Position numbers and translations under genes: made by a program. Source: Xanthomonas sp. AM6 (GTDB taxonomy: Bacteria; Pseudomonadota; Gammaproteobacteria; Xanthomonadales; Xanthomonadaceae). From it: a stretch of 64,000 nucleotides of DNA. Positions 24,502 through 33,156 of the stretch are shown here, piece after piece. The notes beneath the pieces were generated by a model that was not told where the DNA came from, searched no databases, and saw only the letters and a list, made by a program, of their open reading frames with translations. The DNA lies in NCBI RefSeq assembly GCF_025665335.1, contig NZ_CP106869.1:2196501-2260500 (forward strand). Direction: 5' to 3'. Positions within the stretch are counted from its first letter, which is position 1, and every line of letters starts with the position of its first letter.

Positions 24502-26985
24502 ATGAACAATCTTGATCGAACGGGGCGTCGCGGCGGTTGGCCGCTGCTGCTCCTGGGCGGCGCGTGCGCGCTGATCGGCCTGGTGCTGGCCGTCGGCGGC
24601 GCGTGGCTGCTGGCGCTGGGCGGCGCCTGGTACTACCTGGTCGGCGGGCTCGGCCTGCTGCTGTCGGGCGTGCTGCTGGCGCGCGGCCGGCGCAGCGGCG
24701 CACTGTGGTTCGCGGCGACCTTCGTGCTGACGCTGCTGTGGGCGGCGTGGGAGTCCGGCGCCGATTACTGGCGCTGGGTGCCGCGCATGGGCCTGATGGT
24801 GTTCCTCGGCCTGCTGCTGGCGCTGGCGCTGCCGCGGCTGGATCGCCCGGTCTCGCGCGGCGTATCGCGCGGCCTGGCCGGCGCGCTGGCGCTGGTGTTC
24901 GTGGTCGCCTTCGCGCTGGCCTTCGTGCCGTACGGCGTGACCGAGGCCGACGGCCTGCTCGCGCACGCCGCGGGCATCGCGGCGGCGGTCACCACGCCGC
25001 GTGCCGGTGCGCAGCCGGCCGAGGCGCCTGCCGACGCCGACTGGGCCGCCTACGGCCGCGACAACGCCGGCAGCCGCTACAGCCCGCTGCGGCAGATCGC
25101 GCCCGGCAACGTGGCGCAGCTGCAGACCGCGTGGACCTTCCGCACCGGCGACCTGCCGGCCAAGCGCTGGGGCGCGGAGACCACGCCGCTGAAGATCGGC
25201 GACAGCCTATACCTGTGCACCGCGCGCAACCAGCTGATCGCGCTGGACGCGCGCAATGGCCGACAGCGCTGGCGCTACGATCCGAAGGTGGCGGACAAGT
25301 CCATTCCGTACACCGCCGCCTGCCGCGGGGTCAGCTATTACCAGGTGCCGGACGCGGCGAATGCGCCGCCGGCGCCCGGACAGGACGGCGCGTCGGCGCC
25401 GGACGCGCTGGCCGGCGCGCAGCGCGCCTGCCGCAGCCGCATCATCGAGGGCACCCTGGACGGCCGCCTGATCGCGGTCGACGCCGCCAGCGGCACGCCG
25501 TGCGAGGACTTCGGCACGCACGGCCAAGTCGACATCACCGCCGGCATGGGCGACACGCCGCCAGGCTACGTGTCGATCAACTCGCCGCCGACCATCGTCC
25601 GCGGCGTGGTCGTCACCGGCCACCAGGTGCTGGACGGGCAGCAGCGCTACGAGCCGTCCGGCGTGATCCAGGGCTTCGACGCGGTGACCGGCAAGCTGCG
25701 CTGGGCCTGGGACATGACCCATCCGGAATGGAACGGCGCACCGCCGCCGGGCCAGAGCTGGACCCGCGGCACGCCGAACATGTGGACCTCGGCGGCCGGC
25801 GACGAACAGCTCGGCTACGTCTACCTGCCGATGGGCAACTCCACGGCCGATTACTGGAGCAGTTCGCGCACCGCGCCCGAGGACAAGTACGCGACCTCGC
25901 TGGTGGCGCTGGACGTCACCACCGGCAAGCCGGTGTGGAACTTCCAGACCACGCACATCGACGTGTGGGACTACGACCTGGGCTCGCAACCGACGCTGGT
26001 GGATTTCCCGCGCGACGGCGGCAAGGTGCCGGCGGTGGTCCTGCCGAGCAAGCAGGGCGAGATCTACGTGCTCGACCGGCGCAACGGCCAGCCGCTGGTC
26101 GGGGTCCAGGAGCGCGCGGTGCCCGGCGGCGGCGTCGAACCGCAGCGCCGCGCCAAAACCCAGCCGTTCTCGCTGTACCACTCGTTGCGCAAGCCGGACC
26201 TGACCGAGCGCGACATGTGGGGCATCACCCCGATCGACCAGCTGGTGTGCCGCATCCAGTTCCGCAGCGCCAGCTACAAGGGCATCTACACGCCGCCGGA
26301 GGCCGATCGCCATTCGATCGAGTATCCCGGCTACAACGGCGGCTCGGACTGGGGCAGCGTGGCGGTGGACCCGCAGCGCGGGGTGATCGTGGCCAACTAC
26401 AACGACATGCCCAACTACAACCTGCTGGTGCCGCGGGCCAAGGCCGACAAGCTCGGCTGGGCGCCGCGCGACCAGGTGCGCGGCGACGATGGCGGCGCGG
26501 AAGGCGCGGGCGACCCGCAGGCCGGCACGCCGTACGCGATCAACGTCAACGCCGGCTGGCGCCTGCCGTTCACCGGCCTGCTGTGCAAGCAACCGCCGTA
26601 CGGCGGCATCCGCGCGATCGACCTGGCCAGCGGCAAGACCCTGTGGGACCGCCCGCTGGGCAGCGCCCGCGGCAACGGCCCGTTCGGCATCCACTCCGGC
26701 CTGCCGATCGAGATCGGCACGCCGAACAATGGCGGCGCGGTGGTCAGCGCCAGCGGCCTGGTGTTCATCGCCGCGACCACCGACGACATGATCCGCGCAA
26801 TTGAGCTGTCCACCGGCAAGACCGTATGGCAGGCCAAGCTGCCGGCCGGCGGCCAGGCCACGCCGATGCTCTATGCGGTCGACGGCCGCGAATACCTGGT
26901 GATCGTGGCTGCCGGCCACCACTTCATGGAGACCAAGAAAGGCGACTACGTGATCGCCTATGCCTTGCCGACGTCGAAGCCGTAA
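24502..26985 (+). CDS. gcd: Membrane-bound PQQ-dependent glucose/quinate-type dehydrogenase
   Basis: An 827-residue quinoprotein dehydrogenase of the glucose/quinate/shikimate family. Five hydrophobic helices in the first 150 residues anchor it in the inner membrane and pass electrons to ubiquinone. The periplasmic beta-propeller begins at DWAAYGRDNAGSRYSPL (about residue 175) and carries repeated tryptophan-docking motifs such as ALDVTTGKPVWNFQTTH. It oxidises aldoses (typically glucose to gluconolactone) in the periplasm. Length and helix count favour glucose dehydrogenase, but a quinate or shikimate substrate is not excluded. A GAGGAACG sequence precedes the ATG by 7-8 bases. No pqq genes are in the window. 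Confidence 0.92.
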   Translation: MNNLDRTGRRGGWPLLLLGGACALIGLVLAVGGAWLLALGGAWYYLVGGLGLLLSGVLLARGRRSGALWFAATFVLTLLWAAWESGADYWRWVPRMGLMVFLGLLLALALPRLDRPVSRGVSRGLAGALALVFVVAFALAFVPYGVTEADGLLAHAAGIAAAVTTPRAGAQPAEAPADADWAAYGRDNAGSRYSPLRQIAPGNVAQLQTAWTFRTGDLPAKRWGAETTPLKIGDSLYLCTARNQLIALDARNGRQRWRYDPKVADKSIPYTAACRGVSYYQVPDAANAPPAPGQDGASAPDALAGAQRACRSRIIEGTLDGRLIAVDAASGTPCEDFGTHGQVDITAGMGDTPPGYVSINSPPTIVRGVVVTGHQVLDGQQRYEPSGVIQGFDAVTGKLRWAWDMTHPEWNGAPPPGQSWTRGTPNMWTSAAGDEQLGYVYLPMGNSTADYWSSSRTAPEDKYATSLVALDVTTGKPVWNFQTTHIDVWDYDLGSQPTLVDFPRDGGKVPAVVLPSKQGEIYVLDRRNGQPLVGVQERAVPGGGVEPQRRAKTQPFSLYHSLRKPDLTERDMWGITPIDQLVCRIQFRSASYKGIYTPPEADRHSIEYPGYNGGSDWGSVAVDPQRGVIVANYNDMPNYNLLVPRAKADKLGWAPRDQVRGDDGGAEGAGDPQAGTPYAINVNAGWRLPFTGLLCKQPPYGGIRAIDLASGKTLWDRPLGSARGNGPFGIHSGLPIEIGTPNNGGAVVSASGLVFIAATTDDMIRAIELSTGKTVWQAKLPAGGQATPMLYAVDGREYLVIVAAGHHFMETKKGDYVIAYALPTSKP

Positions 26986-27478
26986 TCGCGGCGAAGGGCG
27001 GTGTGCGCGGCGTGCGGGAGCGTTCCCGCCGCCGCGCATCCGCGGGCGCAGGCCGAAGACCTGCGCTGGCGACGCCGGCGGCACGGTTACGCAGGGCAGC
27101 AGCGGTTACGCCAAGCAGGAGCGGATGCGCGCGCCTAGGCCGGCCGCCCTGACGCAAGCGATGCCACCTGTAGGAGCGACTTCAGTCGCGACGGGGCTTT
27201 ACCGGCAAGGTCCATCGCGATCGACGGCCACGCCTCTCGAAGCTCCCACAACCTTCGCCAGCCATAGGTATCCGAGCCAAATGATTGATCGTCGTTGCGC
27301 GTCGCAGGCCCCGTTCGTACGACGCACGCGGAGCGTGGATGCGTGGACTAGCTGATACGCCAATGCGGCGAGAGCGACGCTGGCTGCCTGCGCGGCCCGT
27401 TGCAGGAAGCGCGCCTGCAAACAGGCGCTCGATGCCGGAACCCCTGCAAAAAGCCCACTGCGGCGTGCCCTCGGCCCG
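26986..27478. other. Non-coding gap with a REP-like element
   Basis: No gene seen in 493 bp between gcd and the convergent TPR gene. It contains one REP-like palindrome beginning CTGTAGGAGCGACTTCAGTC at 27168-27196. Composition from 27200 to 27420 is less GC-rich than neighbouring genes. Confidence 0.6.
27168..27196 (+). repeat. REP-like palindrome (TGTAGGAGCG family)
   Basis: Imperfect palindrome CGACTTCAGTCG preceded by the fixed head TGTAGGAG. Other copies in this window: 29188-29213, 35697-35723, 35742-35769, 51334-51360, 56649-56675, 56989-57014 and 59941-59967, all outside genes. The central GACTTCAGTC or GGCTTCAGCC varies with compensating changes, so the hairpin is conserved. Confidence 0.9.
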
Positions 27479-28333
27479 CTACTCCAACTGATCGCGCGCG
27501 AACGCCGCGTCCAGCGCTTCCATCGCATCGCGCGGCTTGAGCTTGGCCGCCTTCTCGAATTCGGCGGCAGCCGCATCCTCGCGCTTGTCGCCATGCAGCA
27601 GCAACAGCACGTTGGCGTGTTCGACGTGCGCGATCGGCGCGTCCGGGGTCAGCTTCAGCGCCTGCTGGATGTGCTGCTCGGCGGTTGCGGCCTTGGCGCC
27701 GTAGGTCAGCCCGCCGATCATCGCGCCGACCTTGCCGATGATCTCGGCGTGGTACAGCGCTAGTGCCATGTGCGCCTCGGCATGCTTGGGTTCCAGGTCC
27801 AGCGCGGTCTCCAGCGATTGCCGCACCTTGCCGGCGATGCCTTGCTTGAGCGCCTTGACGATGCTCAGCCCCTGGCTGTAGCGGCCCAGCGCGAAGGCGT
27901 GCCGGTAATGGCTGTTGGCCTCGTCCGGCAGCGCGGCGATCGCCGCTTCGGCCAGCGCCGCAGCCTGCTGCAGGCGTTGCAGTTTGTCCTTGTCGTCCTC
28001 GACCAGGTAGCTGGCGTGGATGCCCAGCGCCTTGACCGCCACCGAGGCGCCGAACACGCCCAGCGCCTGTCCGGCGCTGTAGGCCTGCTGGAACTGGCCC
28101 TGGTGGAAGGCGCGCCAGGCCTCGATCAATGCCGCCGACAGCGACGCCGGGTCGTGGCCTTTCGCGGCCTTGCCGGCGGCGGCGAGCAGCGCCTGCGCGC
28201 GCGCCGGGTCCGGGTACGGCTCGCGGTCGCCGGCATGCAGCTTCGGCCAGGCCTTCTTCAACGCCTCGCCCGGATAGGCGTAGGCGGTGGCGTCGTGCGG
28301 GAACGGCGCCCATGCGGTCGGTTTCGCTGCCAT
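27479..28333 (-). CDS. TPR-like helical-repeat protein of unknown function
   Basis: A 284-residue Ala-rich helical protein. The second half has two recognisable tetratricopeptide-like repeats (around VRQSLETALDLEPKHAEAHM and AEQHIQQALKLTPDAPIAHV), with the typical Ala and Pro spacing. No signal peptide. Start ATG 28333 has an AGGGAGG ribosome-binding sequence six bases upstream. TPR folds bind proteins; no partner is evident. It lies convergent with gcd and divergent from the phasin-like gene at 28476. Confidence 0.78.
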   Translation of the reverse strand: MAAKPTAWAPFPHDATAYAYPGEALKKAWPKLHAGDREPYPDPARAQALLAAAGKAAKGHDPASLSAALIEAWRAFHQGQFQQAYSAGQALGVFGASVAVKALGIHASYLVEDDKDKLQRLQQAAALAEAAIAALPDEANSHYRHAFALGRYSQGLSIVKALKQGIAGKVRQSLETALDLEPKHAEAHMALALYHAEIIGKVGAMIGGLTYGAKAATAEQHIQQALKLTPDAPIAHVEHANVLLLLHGDKREDAAAAEFEKAAKLKPRDAMEALDAAFARDQLE

Positions 28334-28475
28334 GCCTGGCCTCCCTGTGGTTCGCGCCGAGCATGGCGCCGCCGTCGCCGCCTGGCAAGCTGCAGTGCGG
28401 ATAGTGTGTTTGCTCAAGCCGCTGCCGCCAGCATGCGTCGCATCGGTGCCGCTGCCGGCACCCGGGAGACCTGCG

Positions 28476-28877
28476 ATGGCGACGAAGAAACGTTCCACCT
28501 CCGCACAGCGTGCCGACACGCTGGCGCCGCGGCATCTGTGGCTGGCCGGCCTGGGCCTGGTGTCGCTGACCCGCAAGCGCGCGCTGGCCGTCGTGGCCGA
28601 CGCCACGGTCGGCGCGAATACCGTGAAGGCGCTGGTGGCGCAGCTGGCCGACGGTGCCGAAGCCAGCGTGCGCGAGGGCGCCGCGGCGCTGCGCGGCCAG
28701 GTGCAGCCGTTGAGCGCCGAGGTCGAGGCGCGGCTGCAGCCGGTGCTGGTCAAGCTCGGCCTGCAGCCCACGCCGCGGGCCGCGCCGCGCAAGCGCACGG
28801 CGGCGACCAAGACCGCCAAGCGGGCGGCGAAGAAGACCGCCGCGCCGTCGCGCCGGCGTAGCGCGCGCGCTCAGTAG
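28476..28877 (+). CDS. Small phasin-like protein with Lys/Ala-rich tail
   Basis: A 133-residue protein. Residues 18-85 resemble the start of phasin-family granule proteins (HLWLAGLGLVSLTRKRALA, then helices). Residues 95-133 are a Lys/Arg/Ala tail with AKRAAKK-type repeats like those of PhaF and histone H1-like proteins. It could coat granules, bind DNA, or both; the assignment rests on composition and the LAGLG motif only. Start ATG 28476 has a GGGAGA sequence about 7 bases upstream. A clearer phasin-family gene lies at 44341. Confidence 0.6.
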   Translation: MATKKRSTSAQRADTLAPRHLWLAGLGLVSLTRKRALAVVADATVGANTVKALVAQLADGAEASVREGAAALRGQVQPLSAEVEARLQPVLVKLGLQPTPRAAPRKRTAATKTAKRAAKKTAAPSRRRSARAQ

Positions 28878-29323
28878 CTCGGAGCGGAGCAGGGCGCGCG
28901 GCGGACGGCGGCAGCGTTCGGCATCAGCAACAACAGCACCATGCCGACCGCGTGGACAGCAGCACGCGCTGGAGATGCGCAAGCGCCTCCAGCGGGCCGC
29001 CAGCGCCACCGGCGAGGCCGTGCATGGCGCCGTACTGCGCGTGGGGCGGACGCGGTGGCAAACGCCGTGCTGTGCAGCCCGGTGGATGCCGCGGTTGAAC
29101 TCCTGCAGGAGTGCGCGCGTGTTTGATGCGCTGGAGGAGGGGTCGGCCTCCACGGTAATCCGGCGCCGGAAACCTTGCCGCTTCGCCGGTCGCGGCTGAA
29201 GCCGCTCCTACAGGTGTTGCGACGGGCGTTCTGGGCTGCGGGAGAAGTTCTTGGCTCGGCGCTGCCGCCGACCGGCCGAGTTGCGGCAACGGATGGATGC
29301 AGCGGCGCACTCGGCGCAGCCGG
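28878..29323. other. Non-coding gap with a REP-like element
   Basis: No gene seen in 446 bp. A REP-like copy in reverse orientation is at 29188-29213. Several overlapping short reading frames across this gap lack ribosome-binding sequences and family features. Confidence 0.55.
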
Positions 29324-29716
29324 CTAGCGCGGTGGCCGCACCATGCGCTCGAGCAGGTGCTCGAGCACGCGCTCGGGCTGGGTGGTGCGGCCGACGTGCG
29401 CCGAGGACATCTGGATGACCGAGCTGCGCCGCGCGGTCAGCCAGTGGAAGCGTGCGCGCGGAGGCAGCAGCGCGATCGGGCCGGCGTCGGCGTCGCCGCG
29501 GCAGATCGCCGGGATCGCGTCGAGGTAGGGCCGCAGGCGTTCGATGTCCAGGGTCGGGTCCAGCGCGTGCAGCCGTGCCGGCTGCAGTTCGATCGCCGCC
29601 TGCAGCAGCTTGGAAGTGGGGCACGACACGATCACCCCGACGTTGACGAACTCCTCGCGCTCCACCCGCGGCACCACGCGGATGATCGCGTAGTCATACG
29701 TGTGCGGCGTGGGCAC
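29324..29716 (-). CDS. DUF3037 protein
   Basis: A 130-residue protein of the DUF3037 family (my recognition from YDYAIIRVVPRVEREEFVNVG at residues 8-28 and the later phenylalanine/tryptophan-rich core). Function unknown. It starts with GTG at 29716, inside the end of the upstream HipA-like kinase gene (23-bp overlap), a strong sign of translational coupling. The pairing of DUF3037 with a HipA-like kinase recurs in other proteobacteria, to my knowledge. No signal peptide or membrane segment. Confidence 0.8.
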   Translation of the reverse strand: MPTPHTYDYAIIRVVPRVEREEFVNVGVIVSCPTSKLLQAAIELQPARLHALDPTLDIERLRPYLDAIPAICRGDADAGPIALLPPRARFHWLTARRSSVIQMSSAHVGRTTQPERVLEHLLERMVRPPR

Positions 29717-30470
29717 GGAGCGCCTCCTCGACGAAGCCGGCGCGCAGCGCGAGCCGCCGTTTCAGGTAGTCGGCATACGCCTGGCGATGCGCGTCCAGGT
29801 TGTCGAAGCAGGCCTCCGCCTGCAGCCATGCGTCCGGGATCCGCGCCACGATCGCGTCGATGACCGCATCGCTCAGCCGCGGTGCCAGCGCCGCGTCGGC
29901 CTCGGCGATGGCGCTGGCGTAGGGCAGCAGCACGTGGTCGCGGATGCGCGCGAACGCCGAGGCGCAGGCGTTGCCGGCATTTTCCCAGTCGTGGTGGAAG
30001 TACAGCGCCGCGCCGTGGTCGATCAGCATCAGCTTGCCGTGCCAGACCATCAGGTTGGTGTTGCGCGCGGTGCGGTCGACGTTGGTCACGTACGCATCGA
30101 ACCAGACGATCGCCGAGGCCAGCGCCGGATCCGGGCGCAACGCGGCCGGGTCGTAGTTGATCGCGCCGGGCAGGTAGTCCAGCGCCAGGTTCAGGCCTTC
30201 GCTGGCGCGGATCAGGTCCTGGATTTCCGGATCCGGTTCGGTGCGCGCGAACTCGCGGTCGAGCAGCGCGAACACCAGTTCCGGCATCGGCAGGCCGAGC
30301 GCGCGCGCCAGTTCGCCGCCGAGCAGTTCGGCGATCAGCGCCTTCGGGCCTTGCCCGGCGCCGCGGAACTTCAGCACGTACAGGCCGTCGTCGTCGGCCT
30401 CGACCACGGCCGGCAGCGAGCCGCCTTCGCGCAGCGGGGTCACGTAGCGGGTGGCGACGACGGTTCTCAC
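29694..30470 (-). CDS. HipA-like kinase
   Basis: A 258-residue kinase-fold protein much shorter than E. coli HipA (440) and lacking its N-terminal subdomain. Kinase elements are visible in order: Lys34 in YVLKF, Glu48 on the following helix, catalytic-loop Asp132 and Asn137 in NVDRTARNTN, and a DFG-equivalent Asp151 in LIDHG. So it is probably an active phosphotransferase. There is no HipB-like helix-turn-helix partner; instead it overlaps a DUF3037 gene by 23 bp. GTG start at 30470 with no strong ribosome-binding sequence. Target unknown: HipA phosphorylates glutamyl-tRNA synthetase, but that cannot be assumed here. Confidence 0.82.
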   Translation of the reverse strand: MRTVVATRYVTPLREGGSLPAVVEADDDGLYVLKFRGAGQGPKALIAELLGGELARALGLPMPELVFALLDREFARTEPDPEIQDLIRASEGLNLALDYLPGAINYDPAALRPDPALASAIVWFDAYVTNVDRTARNTNLMVWHGKLMLIDHGAALYFHHDWENAGNACASAFARIRDHVLLPYASAIAEADAALAPRLSDAVIDAIVARIPDAWLQAEACFDNLDAHRQAYADYLKRRLALRAGFVEEALRAHAAHV

Positions 30471-30873
30471 GCGGATTCCGGGCGGAGGCGAGGGCAGGGC
30501 GGCAAGCCTAGCCGATGCCGGCGGCGCTTGGCGAATCGGTGGGCACCGTGCGTGGGGCTCCAGCGCTGCGGCGGTGCCTTGCGGTGCCGCGCAGACGCAT
30601 TGGCCAGTTCGTCAGAGCGCATCGATGTCGCGTGCCGCCCGCGGCCCGGCGCCGAAGCCGCGTGGTTCGCGCGCGATAGCCAAGCCGATATCAGCGCTGG
30701 GGCCAGTGATCAGTGCGGACCATCCATCCAGCCGCCAATGTCGCCGCATCGGCTTGCCTGTGCGTCCGGGCCGCTGTATGCGCGCAGCGAAAGAAGCGAT
30801 GCCCCGATCAGTGCTTCGTCGCGCCGTGCCCCGCGGCGCCGATGGCGGCCGCGATCGGCGGTGCGTCCCGCGC
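30471..30873. other. Non-coding gap
   Basis: No supportable gene in 403 bp between the HipA-like kinase start and the TetR stop. No REP or heptamer element seen. It should contain the kinase promoter at its left end. Confidence 0.5.
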
Positions 30874-31500
30874 TCAGTCCAGATAGGCCTGCATCAGCGT
30901 GGCCAGGTGCGCGCGCTCGGCCTCGCGCAGGAACGGGCTGATCAGCAGCATCACCTGCACGATGCCGTGGCGGATCGCCAGTTGCTCGTCCTTCTCGCCG
31001 CGCGCGGCGGCGTAGTTGAGCCAGAACGTGGCCACCACCAGCACGTTGGTGGCGATGCCGCCCAGTTCCTGCGCGGTGGCACGCATCGCCCCGGCCTGCG
31101 CCAGGCCCTGGAACACCGCCTGGGCGCTGTCGTCGGCGCGGCGCAGGATGCGCGCGAAGCGCAGGCGCAGGCGCCGGCTGCGGCTGAGGATCTCGATCAG
31201 GTCGCGGTACAGGAAGCGGTAGTCCCAGATGCACTCGAACACCAGGTGCAGCTGCAACCAGATGTCCTCCAGTCCGGGCAGGCGCGCGCTCGGCAGCTCC
31301 AGCGCCGCGTCCATGCGCTCCTCGTAGCGCGCGAACAGGTGCTCGATGATGTCGTCCTTGTTGCGGAAGTGGTAGTACAGGTTGCCGGGGCTGATCTCCA
31401 GCTCGTCGGCGATGTGGTTGGTGGTGACGTGCGGCTCGCCCTGCGCGTTGAACATCGCCAGGGCCGTGTCGAGGATGCGCCGGCGGGTGTCGCGTGCCAT
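30874..31500 (-). CDS. TetR/AcrR-family transcriptional regulator
   Basis: A 208-residue one-domain regulator. The N-terminal helix-turn-helix (about residues 8-55) has the typical VTTNHIADELEISPGNLYYHFRNKDDI sequence; the C-terminal ligand-binding helices are divergent. The start codon overlaps the stop of the acyl-CoA-binding protein gene by one base (TGATG), so the two are co-translated. That context suggests a ligand such as an acyl-CoA or fatty acid, by analogy with FadR/PsrA-type TetR proteins, but this is inference. Confidence 0.9.
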   Translation of the reverse strand: MARDTRRRILDTALAMFNAQGEPHVTTNHIADELEISPGNLYYHFRNKDDIIEHLFARYEERMDAALELPSARLPGLEDIWLQLHLVFECIWDYRFLYRDLIEILSRSRRLRLRFARILRRADDSAQAVFQGLAQAGAMRATAQELGGIATNVLVVATFWLNYAAARGEKDEQLAIRHGIVQVMLLISPFLREAERAHLATLMQAYLD

Positions 31501-31757
31501 CAGGCCAGCAGCTTCTTCACCAGGTCCACGTACTTCTTCTGCGCCTCGGCCTGCGGCATGCCCTTGAGCTTGGCCCAGGCCTCGTACTTTGCGGTGCCGA
31601 CGAAATCGAAGAAGCCGGGCTTGGCGCCGGCGACGTCGCCTTCCGCGCCCTGTTTGTACAGCGCGTACAGGCGCAGCAGGGTGTCGTTGTCGGGACGCTC
31701 CTCGCGTTGCTTGATGTCCTTGGCCGCTTTCTCGAAGGCCGCCTTGATGTCTGCCAT
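31500..31757 (-). CDS. Acyl-CoA-binding protein
   Basis: An 85-residue ACBP, a four-helix cytosolic protein that binds medium- and long-chain acyl-CoA. It has the family signature in LLRLYALYKQGAEGDV (about residues 27-42) and KYEAWAKLKGM (about 57-67), including the Tyr/Lys residues that contact the CoA. ACBP is common in eukaryotes but patchy in bacteria. A GGGAG ribosome-binding sequence is about 8 bases before ATG 31757. It is first in a two-gene unit with the TetR regulator. Confidence 0.93.
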   Translation of the reverse strand: MADIKAAFEKAAKDIKQREERPDNDTLLRLYALYKQGAEGDVAGAKPGFFDFVGTAKYEAWAKLKGMPQAEAQKKYVDLVKKLLA

Positions 31758-31972
31758 GTCGCTGCTCCCGCCCGGATCGGGACGCATCACAGCACGGGCG
31801 ACTGGCCCGGTCAACGCGGGTGGGCCCGGCGCGGTGGCCCGGCGCGCCGGGCGGCCTGCAGGCCCGCGTTCGCGGCGGGCGGGCACACCCAGCGCCGCCG
31901 GCACCAGTGGTTGCCTGTCGGCACCGGCGGACCTCGCGTATGCCCGCAGGCGCGCGTGCCCTTGCGCGCGGG

Positions 31973-32701
31973 TCAGGCGAGGGACGTCGCCTGCGCCTGC
32001 GCGCTGGCCTGCGTCTGCGCCTGCCGGGCCAGCGATGCCTTGGCCGCGATCGAGCGGATGGCGTCGGTCACGTCGGCGAGCGGGACGTGGCTGCTCAGGC
32101 GCTGGAAGGTGTCGCGGCTGTTGTAGCCGGAGCCGTCCTTGAGGTACTGCTCGTACATCGACAGCAGTTCGGTGCAGGCCGCGGTCAGGGTGTCGACGTT
32201 GCCCCTGGCCAGGGCGTGGCCGATCTGGTCGAGACTGTGCAGGCAGTCGGACAGCCAATGCAGGTCGTAGCGCGCGCTGCTCAGCTCCGGCGCGTTGTGG
32301 CCGCGGCTGTAGGCGCTGTAGCGGCGGATGCTGCGGGCCACCCGCGCCACGTGCGCGAGCAGCGTGCCGATCTCCGCGGCGATGTCCAGGTGTTCCATCA
32401 CCAGGATCGGCATCGGCAGCCGCTCCACGGCCTCCTGCGCGGGCGCAGTTTCCTGCGCCTGCAGTTCCAGCGTCTGCCGCAGGCTGGCGTAAGCCTGCTG
32501 CAGCGCCTCGAACTCCCGCGCGCTGACCGCCGCGCGCGCCTTGAGCTGCGACAGCGCCGCCTGGTGGCGCGCCAGGCTGTCCTGCGCGCTGGCCTGCTGC
32601 TGTTGCTCGCGGCGCAGGCGCCCGAAGAAGATCCAGGCCAACACGGTGGCGGTGAGGGCCCAGAGCGCGACGGCGGGAGTCAGATAGATCAGGATGCCCA
32701 T
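31973..32701 (-). CDS. Membrane-anchored coiled-coil protein of unknown function
   Basis: A 242-residue protein with one N-terminal transmembrane helix (about residues 5-27), then a Gln/Ala/Glu-rich coiled coil (about 30-85) and a helical domain (about 95-225) containing SAYSRGHNAPELSSARYDLHW. No domain recognised. The anchor-then-coil layout means the bulk probably faces the cytoplasm. A GGAG ribosome-binding sequence lies close to ATG 32701. Neighbours give no functional clue. Confidence 0.75.
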   Translation of the reverse strand: MGILIYLTPAVALWALTATVLAWIFFGRLRREQQQQASAQDSLARHQAALSQLKARAAVSAREFEALQQAYASLRQTLELQAQETAPAQEAVERLPMPILVMEHLDIAAEIGTLLAHVARVARSIRRYSAYSRGHNAPELSSARYDLHWLSDCLHSLDQIGHALARGNVDTLTAACTELLSMYEQYLKDGSGYNSRDTFQRLSSHVPLADVTDAIRSIAAKASLARQAQTQASAQAQATSLA

Positions 32702-33156
32702 GAAGGCTCCTCGAAACGTTGCATCTCTTGTCGGCGTGCAGCCGGCGATCTTGAGCCCCAGTGTCGCAAGGCGTGACCGCGATCGCGCTGCGCGATCCGG
32801 AGCGTTCGCCGATGCATCGGTCCATGCGAAGCGCCAGCGCGCTCCCGCTCACGCGCCGCATCCGTCGCCGGGCGCGGCGTCCTGGGCCGCGCAGCGGCGG
32901 TTGCCGAGCTTGCGCAGCTCCAGCCCGTCTTGCCAGCGGCTGCCGGGGCGCCGTCGCCGCGGCGGTTGCCGGTTGTCGTGTGGCAGCGGGCGGCGGCGTC
33001 CGCCACCGTCTTCGAGGCGCACTCGCGCTCGAGCGCGGCGTGTGCGTCGGCGCCATGCGCGTGCCAGCGGCCTCCATCGCCCCTGGGCACGACCGCGTTT
33101 GCGCTGGTGGACCGCGGTGCGCCGCCGCGCCTGCTGCGTGTTCGCAGGCCTTGGCC
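32702..33156. other. Non-coding or decayed gap before hutU
   Basis: In 455 bp I find no convincing gene. On the minus strand a frame covering 32689-33090 contains a cysteine-bearing stretch (RECASKTVADAAARC) that might be a remnant or a divergent small secreted protein, but it lacks a signal peptide and good start. Confidence 0.4.

Noticed and set aside
32689-33090. Minus-strand frame of 133 codons with several cysteines
   Set aside because: No signal peptide, no good ribosome-binding sequence, overlaps the start of a real gene; mentioned only as a possible remnant.
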